This document shows, one piece after another, positions 46,825 to 56,009 of a stretch of 64,000 nucleotides of DNA; within the stretch, counting starts at the first letter, position 1, and every line of letters begins with the position of its first letter. The notes beneath the pieces were generated by a model. That model was not told the DNA's origin and searched no databases. It worked only from the letters and a program-made list of their open reading frames with translations. The position numbers were made by a program, and so were the translations under genes. Source of the stretch: Mytilus galloprovincialis. Its lineage: Eukaryota > Mollusca > Bivalvia > Mytilida > Mytilidae. The DNA lies in assembly GCF_965363235.1 (NCBI RefSeq), contig NC_134847.1, positions 52,484,439 through 52,548,438 on the forward strand, written 5' to 3'.

Positions 46825-48468
46825 ATGATGGCACAAAACAGTGAAAAAAAAATTTACAAATGCATTTCATGTGACAAACAGTATCGTCGAAAGGACCACT
46901 TTCAAACACACTTGAAAACTCATACTCAAAAGAAAAAAACATACAAATGTGAAATTTGTAATAAAGAGTTTAGAAGCAAAATTAGTTTACCACCACACAT
47001 GAGAATACACAATGGCGAACGACCGTATAACTGTGACATATGTGGAAAAGATTTTAATTATGGAAATGTTTTTAAGGTGCATATGAGAGTCCATTTTGGT
47101 GAGAAACCATATAAATGTGATGTATGTGGTAAAGAGTTTAGTGATAGTGGTACATTATCTAGACACAAGAGAACGCATGCTGGTGAGGAAAGACCTTTAT
47201 ACACATGTGAAGTGTGTGGTAAACAATTAAAACAGAGAGCTTATTTACGAAAACACATGCAAATGCACACAGGTGACAAATCATATAAATGTGATATATG
47301 CAATAAAGACTTTGCACAAAATAATTCTATAAAGGCTCATATGATTATACATTCAAGCAAGAAACCCTTTGAATGTGATGTCTGCAATAAGGGTTTTTCT
47401 CGCAAAGCGGATGTAAAAACCCACATGAGATTACATTCAGGCGATGAACATCACTCATGTGAGTTTTGTGGTAAAAAGTTTAATCAAGGTTCTGACTTAA
47501 AGTCACATAAGAGAATACATACTGGTGAAAGGCCTTATAAATATGATGTTTGCAACAAAACATTTGCTTGGAGAGAAATCTTTCAACACCATAAAAAAAT
47601 ACATTCGGATAAAACAAGGAATACTTTTGAATGTGATATATGTTTTAAAGTGTTTAAAGCAGGCCAAACTTTGAAAACTCATATGAAAACCCATACTGGT
47701 GACAAACCATATGAGTGTAAAATGTGTGGTAAAAGGTTTACTCGTAATGATTACTTAGTAGGACATATGAGAATACATACAGGTGAAAAACCTTTCAAGT
47801 GTAAAGTTTGTGGTACAGATTTTAGACACGGACATCATTTACAAGAACATTTAAAAACACATACTGATAATAAACCCTATACATGTGATGTATGTGATGC
47901 AAAATTTAAAAGAATTGACAATTTGCGATTACACACCAGAATACACAATGGGGAAAAACCTTTCAAGTGTGATGAGTGTGGAAAAGCTTTTCAGCAGAAA
48001 CCACACTTGAAAGCACATGTCAGAACACATACAGGCGAAAAGCCTTACAAATGTGAAATTTGTAATAAATATTTTGGTCAGAAGAAACATGTGATATCAC
48101 ATTTACAAGTACATAGTGATGAAAAACCTCATAAATGTGATATATGTGGAAAGAACTATAAACATGCAAACAATTTAAAAGTTCACAAAAGAATACATAC
48201 TGGTGATTATTGTTATAAATGTGATTTGTGTGGTAAAGGTTTTATTCAAAGTGGAAATTTGAACATACACATGAAAATTCATAGTAGTGAGAAATGTTTT
48301 ACATGTGATGTGTGTGGTGAAAGTTTTAGGCACAGTCAATCATTAAAAATACACATGAGAAAACACACTGGTGAGAAAGGTTATGAATGTAATGTTTGTC
48401 AAAAGGAATTCTCTTTGAATGGGAACCTGAAAGTTCATATGAGAATACACACTGGGAAAGATCATTAA
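46825..48468 (+). CDS. C2H2 zinc-finger protein, 19 fingers, one broken (copy B)
   Basis: 547 residues, the same length as the copy A protein (22700-24343) and colinear with it, differing at about 35 residues counted by eye. Finger 9 reads YKYDVC where A has YKCDVC, so its first zinc ligand is lost and that finger is probably not folded; the other 18 keep Cys2His2. Eleven differences fall at helix positions -1, 2, 3 or 6 (fingers 2, 3, 5, 6, 7, 9, 13 twice, 16, 17, 19), the positions that usually contact bases. Two linkers also changed (HSGEKP to HFGEKP, TGDKP to TGDKS). A nuclear DNA-binding role is expected from the family; a target different from that of copy A is inferred. AATAAA lies at 48664-48669. 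Confidence 0.92.
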   Translation: MMAQNSEKKIYKCISCDKQYRRKDHFQTHLKTHTQKKKTYKCEICNKEFRSKISLPPHMRIHNGERPYNCDICGKDFNYGNVFKVHMRVHFGEKPYKCDVCGKEFSDSGTLSRHKRTHAGEERPLYTCEVCGKQLKQRAYLRKHMQMHTGDKSYKCDICNKDFAQNNSIKAHMIIHSSKKPFECDVCNKGFSRKADVKTHMRLHSGDEHHSCEFCGKKFNQGSDLKSHKRIHTGERPYKYDVCNKTFAWREIFQHHKKIHSDKTRNTFECDICFKVFKAGQTLKTHMKTHTGDKPYECKMCGKRFTRNDYLVGHMRIHTGEKPFKCKVCGTDFRHGHHLQEHLKTHTDNKPYTCDVCDAKFKRIDNLRLHTRIHNGEKPFKCDECGKAFQQKPHLKAHVRTHTGEKPYKCEICNKYFGQKKHVISHLQVHSDEKPHKCDICGKNYKHANNLKVHKRIHTGDYCYKCDLCGKGFIQSGNLNIHMKIHSSEKCFTCDVCGESFRHSQSLKIHMRKHTGEKGYECNVCQKEFSLNGNLKVHMRIHTGKDH

Positions 48469-48663
48469 AGAGACATATATGTATAAACAGTGGATTAAAA
48501 AATGTATCCTTATATTATAAGCAAGGGCTCTTTTTATAATGTAATGTTCTTTATTTGTATATACATATATATGCATGCATATGGTCATTGTGCATACATT
48601 TAAAATTTATATATTGCTGCAATGGAAGATGAATACCATTTTATTGTAACATGTTACATGTAC

Positions 48664-48669
48664 AATAAA
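48664..48669 (+). promoter_or_regulatory. Probable polyadenylation signal of zinc-finger gene B
   Basis: AATAAA about 195 bases after the stop, conserved with copy A. Confidence 0.5.
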
Positions 48670-48719
48670 AAATCAAACTTGTGTCATGAATTTGTTTTTA
48701 AGTGGAGTCAGATTTAAAA

Positions 48720-48960
48720 ACATGTTTAAGATGATTATAAGAAATATATAGCAAAATTTTATAAGAAATGTAATGCAGGGTTTTATAAAATGATTTTAAG
48801 AAATGTATTGCAGAGTTTTATAAAATGATTATAAATTTATAAGTAATGTATAGCATAATAGCAAGGTTTTATAAGATGGTTATAAGAAATGTATAGAAAG
48901 GTTTTATCATGTTTATAAGATAATTATAAGAAATGTATAGCAAAGTTTCATAAGATGTAT
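48720..48960. repeat. Minisatellite downstream of zinc-finger gene B
   Basis: Same TTTTATAAGATGATTATAAG-type units as 24605-24870, with unit deletions and rearrangements. Confidence 0.8.
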
Positions 48961-49236
48961 AGTATAAACAATTTATTAAACAATTTTAGAATTGTATGCC
49001 TAATGTTCATTGAAGTATATTTGAATAGTTATGTCAATTAAAATTACAATAAAAGGGAGATAACTTATATTTTCTTTAATGAAGAAATTACTTAACATGG
49101 GAGATAACTCTTTTCCAAACTATAAATGCTATGTAGGTTTTGTGTGTGGCATATTTCAACGTGACAGGAACAAAAAAATACATGAAGAATAAGATATCTG
49201 CAGATATTCACATCATACTATCTGATGGGGACAACA

Positions 49237-49444
49237 ATAGACGTGTTTACACTTGTATTAAAATTTGTCCGCCATTACGTAAAATCACACAGGTTCCCGT
49301 AAACTTTGACATCATAATTTAAATTATTTGACGTCACAATTTAAAAGTGATTGTTGCTTGACGTCAAAAGGTGATTCGGAGTAGATCTAAGGTCATTCGG
49401 AGGCAAGATTCAGCTAAATACCAAAAGTGTAAATACGTTTATAT
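49237..49444. mobile_element. About 208-base MITE private to copy B
   Basis: Starts ATAGACGTGTTTACACTTG and ends in the reverse complement of ATATAAACGTATTTACACTT. Copy A has the uninterrupted site GGGGACAACATTTAAAGCA (25331). Contains TTTGACATCATAATTTAAAT and a similar TGACGTCACAATTTAAAAG. Confidence 0.85.
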
Positions 49445-49770
49445 AAAGCATAATCATGAGAATAGATATCTTAAAAAGAAATTAAAAAGTTGACACCTAA
49501 AATGACACAGACAGAGTAGTTCTTATCTACTCCTCAAATGTGTCGATTATAAAGATTGAACTTTCTTAAAAGACAACAGCTGATGAAGTTCCTATCTTAG
49601 GATAGACACATGAAGATGTGGCCGAAAAAACTAATTTATAAAGATCTATGTTTTTGCTGTGTTGATTAAGGTTCTTTTATGGATTTTATTTCATTATGAT
49701 TAGTTTGCATTAATAATACCAAGCAGGCAGAACAGGAAACATCTCCTTCAGATCTAGCAATGACACACCT

Positions 49771-50930
49771 CCAGGGCTCACACTACTTCAGAATTATAGG
49801 GAGAAGTGACTTCTCTTTTTGAAACTGATAGGGAGAAGTGGTGAGATTTGAAAGAGAAGTGCTCTTTCGCGCGGTGCGCTACAATGTTTGGATTTTACAA
49901 TAGTATAAAGGGCAATATGTAAATAATGTTCTTTTTATATTGTTCAATTCATATCTGAGTAAAAAATTACAATTAAAGTAACATTTGAAATTAAAAGTTG
50001 TTTAAGTTTTACTAAGGTTCTTGTGAGAAACTACCAACTAGCACTAAAAAAAAAAAATATATATCAATTACAATTTAATTCAAAATTATCTTGTGTATGA
50101 AATTCAGTGTTTCTCATAAAAAAATATAAAAGTTAATAAGCTGGGCCATAATATCTTGATATTTGTATAATAGTCTCAGAGTTAAGCAACTTTAATCAAT
50201 AGTTTGAAACAATCCATAAAAAAATATAGGGAATTATATACACCAATCAATTAGATGTAACCAAAAGTCTCTTAATGCGTGTCGAATGCGTAATTTTTCC
50301 CTTTGGGATCAATATTCTTCTGTCAGCTGTTCCATCCGTGCGTCCGTAGTAATTATTGTAAAAGTACGGATTTCGGTCATAGCTGGTCCGGTTCAGATCC
50401 GTAGTTTAGAAATCGGTCAATGGCGGACGAATGCAAGAAAATTTACAAAAATAAACGATGTTTGACAAGTTATTTGGAAAGGAACATTACGTTTTTAATG
50501 CAATAAATGGATTAAACATTTACTGGAGGCAACTTTTATCACGTTTAAATGCAGTAACAAACTTATTTTGCCGTCGAAATTAAGGTTGATGTACGTTTTC
50601 GAGTAACAAGCACCGGAACTTGCAGAAATGAACGAAGTGATAAAAAGTTGTATTTTTATCAAATAACCTGCTACACACTGCGAAGACAATGCTTCAGCCT
50701 CTTTTCTAAAGATAATGAATCGTTTATGTCTGAATTTCTTTAATTATCAATATAAAATTGATGTTTCATCAACTTGGTAAAAATTGAAAATATCCGATGA
50801 CGGAAGCGACTGAAAGCGACTATCGTCATGGACAGGGCGACTTGTTTTCGCTTTTGGGGGTCGGGGAAAGCGAAGTGACGGTCGGGAAGGCGACTTCTTC
50901 GCCCAAGTCGCCTGGTAGCGTGAGCCCTGG
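49771..50930. mobile_element. 1.16 kb TIR element private to copy B, flanked by a 60-base direct repeat
   Basis: Starts CCAGGGCTCACACTA; the right end reverse-complements to CCAGGGCTCACGCTA. A 60-base host segment (AATAATACCAAGCAGGCAGA ... ACACCTC) occurs both before (49711-49770) and after (50946-51006) the element, against once in copy A (25834-25886). Inside are GAGAAGTGACTTCTC and GCGACTT-type motifs near the ends. CAGGG termini suggest hAT, but an 8-base duplication is not apparent. No transposase. Confidence 0.75.
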
Positions 50931-51049
50931 AGCTCACTCTACAGTTAATAATACCAAGCAGGCAGAACAGGAAACATCTCCTTCAGATCTAGCTATGATA
51001 CACCTCGCTATACAGTTTATTTGTCTCTCGTTTTTCATATTAGACAGTT

Positions 51050-51218
51050 GGTTTTCGGTTTGAATGGTTTTTCACCAAGTCTTTTTTGGGAGCCTTTTAT
51101 AGCTTGCTGTTTGGTGTAAGCCAAGGTCCCTTGTTGAAGACTGTACTTCTACAAATTGTGTCTTGGATGGAGAGTTCTCATTGGAACTCATACCACATCT
51201 TATATCTATTCATTATAC
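51050..51218 (-). repeat. Dispersed repeat, GATGTGGTATGA family, reverse orientation
   Basis: TTTGAATGGTTTTTCACC, GGGAGCCTTTTATAGCTTGC, GTGTAAGCCAAGGTCCCTTG, GGATGGAGAGTTCTCATTGG and ACTCATACCACATCTTATAT follow the family in reverse complement. Absent from copy A. Confidence 0.85.
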
Positions 51219-51271
51219 TTTTGTTGAAACTTTTATCATGGTTTTGCAAAAGTTTGCATACATACAATCCT

Positions 51272-51952
51272 TTGAGAAATATACACCTATATAGTATATA
51301 AATCAAGAAATATACACCTATATAGTATACAAATCAAGACAAAATATACACCTATATAGTATATAAATCAAGAAATATACACCTATATAGTATATAAATC
51401 AAGACAAAATATACACCTATATAGTATATAAATCAAGAAATATACACCTATATAGTATATAAATCAAGAAATATACACCTATATAGTATATAAATCAAGA
51501 CAAAATATACACCTATATAGTATATAAATCAAGAAATATACACCTATATAGTATATAAATCAAGAAATATACACCTATATAGTATATAAATCAAAAGAAA
51601 TATACACCTATATAGTATATAAATCAAGACAAAATATACACCTATATAGTATATAAATCAAGAAATATACACCTATATAGTATATAAATCAAGAAATATA
51701 CACCTATATAGTATATAAATCAAGACAAAATATACACCTATATAGTATATAAATCAAGAAATATACACCTATATAGTATATAAATCAAGAAATATACACC
51801 TATATAGTATATAAATCAAGACAAAATATACACCTATATAGTATATAAATCAAGAAATATACACCTATATAGTATATAAATCAAGACAAAATATACACCT
51901 ATATAGTATATAAATCAAGAAATATACACCTATATAGTATATAAATCAAGAC
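51272..51952. repeat. Minisatellite, 21 units of 31 or 34 bases, copy B only
   Basis: The unit contains AATATACACCTATATAGTAT, ATAAATCAAG. Two forms alternate: AAGAAATATA (31) and AAGACAAAATATA (34). Spacing between CCTATATAG starts runs 31, 34, 31, 34, 31, 31, 34, 31, 31, 33, 34, 31, 31, 34, 31, 31, 34, 31, 34, 31, so 65- and 96-base higher-order periods are visible. Copy A has one remnant (AGTATATAAATCAAGAC, 27716-27732) at the right border. Confidence 0.95.
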
Positions 51953-52598
51953 GAAAAAAATATAAGGTATCAACTTCAGGGACTCTATTGAAATAATTCA
52001 CACAGGGTTGGTTCACCAAACAGTTTAAGAAAAAGTTTATATTTTTGTTTTATTAGTTGAAATATCAATATTTGCTTTGTGGTACAGGAATGAGTACAAT
52101 ACTGGTAAGTGAGACACACCAAAATAGATTCAACCTTGAAAAAAACCTTAGAGCCAGATCTATAAAAAAATTAAAAGCATAAATAAAACAAGCATTGTAT
52201 TTGTAAATGAAACACATATTTCAAAAATAAAAATAAAAAATTGAAACAATAAAGGACTGACAAAATACTTATTACAAAATGAAATATTAAATAATACTTT
52301 TTTAAACATGTTTTAAAACATGTCAATGTTAAAAGAATATATAAACTTGTCTCACCCGGATAACAAATAACAAGAGTGCACACACTGAAATGTCTCACCT
52401 TCTTTACTGATGATTGATATTATGTTGAAAATGGGGTCAAGGTCATATTAAACCTGTCAGACTGACTTGTTCATCGTAAATTACTTCTATATGCCAAATA
52501 AAGTTGACCTATTGCATATATTAGAATAAAAAGGGACCAAAAAACAAAAAAAACTAACTATAAATGCTGAACCATGAAAATGAGGTCAAGGTCAGATG

Positions 52599-52974
52599 CA
52601 GACTTGGGGTAATTGTAATCGTTAATCAGCTGTAATTGATTACAATTTTTCAAGTAATCAGTGTAATCATTAATCAGCCAAAAATCTGATTACATGTAAT
52701 TTAATTTAATCAATTACTTTTCAAAATACCCTGTAATCCTGATTACTTTTTGATTACATTCTGATTACAATGAAAAAAATCTTAAACTGTGATGAACCTT
52801 TTTGTTATTCTTATTTGATAATTATTTAAGATAGTTTGGTCTACTTTAAAAAGCATGTTAATGCATTTGTATACTTCAGTAAAAAATAAACTGTTACAGT
52901 ATTGAAAAGTCATCATTAATGTTCTGAGAATATATATATGTACAATAATTGTATTATATGTCTCCCTTAGTGAC
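52599..52974. mobile_element. 376-base insertion private to copy B with TCAGATG duplication
   Basis: Starts CAGACTTGGGGTAATTGTAA. TCAGATG occurs directly before (52592-52598) and after (52975-52981), and copy A has a single TCAGATGACACCTCC (28892). The interior is rich in GTAATC/GATTAC motifs in both orientations, which can pair. The duplication length and CAG start suggest a hAT-type MITE. Confidence 0.8.
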
Positions 52975-53035
52975 TCAGATGACACCTGCCAATTGGACAA
53001 GATCACCTTACAATCATTCCATACACCACATATAA

Positions 53036-53253
53036 GAGGGGGTCTGGATGGGGGGTCTGTTATTCTGTAAACATTTAATTTTCACCCCTTAAGCCTTTAT
53101 CTCTATTCTTCAAAAAATTAACCCCTTTTTTCTCTAATCTTCAAAAAATTAACCCCTTTTTTCTCTAATCTTCATTTTTTTCTGCCCGTTATTCTCTAAT
53201 CTTCATTTTTTAAGGGCATTATTCTTTAATCATTTAACCCCATCCACACCCTC
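53036..53253. mobile_element. 218-base MITE private to copy B
   Basis: Starts GAGGGGGTCTGGATGGGG; the right end reverse-complements to GAGGGTGTGGATGGGG. TATAA flanks both sides. Copy A reads CCAAATATAATAGACA straight through (28957). Internal 30-base repeats: TCTCTAATCTTCAAAAAATT. Confidence 0.88.
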
Positions 53254-54291
53254 ATATAATAGACATGTTGCTTATAGTATTTGCTTGTATATAACAACAA
53301 AACTAAATATTGTTCACTGATGCATGAAATGAGGCCAAGGTCAGATGAAAATTGTTTGATAAAAATGAGGACCTCAAGCTTGCAAGATATGCACAAACCA
53401 AATAGAATTATCCTATTACTCATATTAAGAGAGAAATAAACATTACAAAAAATCCTAACTTTTTTCAAGTAGTCACTGAACCATGACAATAAGGTCAAGG
53501 ACATTAGACATATAAGGCATCTTTATACAAAGTAGGAAGCATCCAGATCTTCCATCTTCTAAAATATAAAGCTTTTGAGTAATTAGTTCATGCTGCTGCC
53601 GACAACACTATCTCTATGTCAAGCTTTCTGCACAAGAAGTTGCAGGCTGGACAAAAAAATTGTCAGATATAAGAAAAACAAAATAAATGCTTTACAAATA
53701 AGTATTGCATTGCTATTTCAATACTAATATATATATGTATATCAATGAATTCATAACAAAAATATGGCACTTTTGTAATATGGAACACAAAAAAATATAC
53801 AGTAGATATTTGCCATCTTTAGACACCATATTTAAAACATATCCATATAAGATGAGCAGTACAATGAATGGAATAGTATAAAGTCATGACAAGAAAATTG
53901 TATTGATTTTGGTGTGGTTAGTTGAAACTTCAGTATTTTGCTTTGTGTTCAAGTGGTAGAGGAATGAAAACAATACTATTCTAAGGGAGATAATCCCAAA
54001 GAATTGAAAAAAAATAAAGAAAACATAGCTTTCCTTATGAAAATATCAAAAGCATGAAAAACAAACAAGCATTGCATTTGTAAATGAAATACATATAAAA
54101 TATGTATATAAATCCATTGTACATATAAACAGAAAATTAATACTGAAAAAATATCAATTTCAAATTGAAAAAAATATTGTAAATTTTTAATGCCTGTAAT
54201 TAAAATTTAAAATATATCTGTTTTTAAAACAATTTGTAAACTATATAAAAAACATTTTCCTACTAAAATTGTTTCACTACGAACAAATAAT

Positions 54292-54621
54292 ATTAGTAAG
54301 TAAGTAAATCGTTTATTATAGTGTCACGATTCAATATATATCATCATATACAATATAAAAATCTTTGAAACCATATTAGATCCCTGCCTTTAAGGATGTA
54401 CTTAGGTGAGGTTTTGGAATTTGTGTAAATGACAAAAATATAAAAATTTCAAAAAATTTGAACCAACCATTTTATCAGAAAAATTACACTGGTTATATAG
54501 CAGTTTGGCAAACACTAATTTTGATCATTGAGAAGCTTAATATTTTCCTCAACGACAACGTAATTAAAACGTTTAGCTTATTTTACAGAGTTATCTCCCT
54601 GTAGTGTTAGGTACCACCTTA
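54292..54621. mobile_element. Insertion private to copy B, with a 231-base TIR element at its right
   Basis: Within it, 54391-54621 starts TAAGGATGTACTTAGGTGA and its end reverse-complements to TAAGGTGGTACCTAACACT, an imperfect TIR. The preceding 100 bases begin GTAAGTAAGTAAATCG. Copy A lacks the whole stretch (near 30015). Confidence 0.65.
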
Positions 54622-56009
54622 ATATGCATACTATTGCATCAATAAATTCATAACAAAAATATAAGTGCTGCCTGCCTATTCTATAATATTTAATAGAAAA
54701 TCAAATTATTTTCAAGCTACAAACTGTGCAAAATTCCCATATTTTATCGAGAAAATACAATTATGCATGAAAAAATTTAAAGATTTTTTTTTGGAGTTAA
54801 CTCAATAAAATAGACATTCTATGTATCAAAATAGAAAAACTTGCTGTAAATTGTCAAAAAAGGTTACTACAATTATAAAATATTATGCATATCTTCATTC
54901 ACATTAAAATTCATACAAATTAAAACATTTCTATGACAGAATTTGTTAATTGCAGTAAAAATCGGGGAAATCATTGGAAGTCCAGTGTGAAACAAACCCA
55001 TACTAGGTCATACTACTTTCAATGTAGTATTGTACATTTTATACACAATAAAAAATTGAAGAAGGCACTCTCAAAAATTATTTAATTCCTAACATTGTTC
55101 ATCAAGTTTTTGTTTCAAGATAAATAGAAAAAAAAAAAACTTTGCTGAGCCATGGATGATAGAACTACTACGATGTATTCTTGAACAAGTGTTTATCAAA
55201 AGCTCAGTTGATTAAATATTGTACTTAACAGAGTTAAGTGCTGGACACCACAATAAGTTGCACATGGTAATATGTATCATATGAAGAAGAAAAAATCCAA
55301 CCCTTTAGCCCCTTTTGAAAACTAATGGTTATTATACAAATAGATTGATTTACATCTGAAATTCTCTTGTAGAGGAACTTTGGGACAAGGAAATCTCAAA
55401 TTTTGATTCAGACATTACCTCTTGATCATAAAAAAATTAGCCTAATTTTCATAAAATCCTATGAAGGTTTGACAAAATTATTGATGTTCGAAAAACAATA
55501 ACTGTATCTAAATATTAACTGGGAACAACCCCCCTCCCCCCCAAAAAAAAATAAATAATAATCTTCATCAAAAATACTGAAACGAAAAAAATAACCCCAA
55601 AAAAACATTTATCTGCATTAAAAATACTGAAAATAAAAAAAATATATTTTCACTTATTTGCTGAGAATGCTGTTCCTTGATAAAAATATAGCAGGCTTGA
55701 CAAAAAAATGTAGAGTAGAAAAAGAGTTCCATCCCTTCTCCTATAACTAGTAAACTGACTTCAAATATATTGCATATATCAAATGAACATGCAACAATAA
55801 TAACTACAACCAAAGCTCAATAATAAAACAAAAGCTCCTTAGATTCTTTCCCTACCATATTCATTTTAACGGAAAGCTGCTCCTTAGATTCTTTCCCTCC
55901 TATATTTATTTTAACGGAAAGCTGCTCCTTCCTTATTTGTTAAAAAAAAATATTCATTTTGACAGAAAGCCCTGCTCTTCATATCACCTTGAAAGACAGT
56001 GTATGCAGT

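Larger units (their letters stand above)
52400..53640. repeat. Element with about 150-base tandem units (copy B)
   Basis: Homologue of 28280-29310, interrupted by the insertions at 52599-52974 and 53036-53253. Confidence 0.7.

Noticed and set aside
51272-51952. CRISPR-like regular array of 31-34-base units
   Set aside because: The whole unit is repeated, with no unique spacers; it is a minisatellite in a eukaryotic genome.
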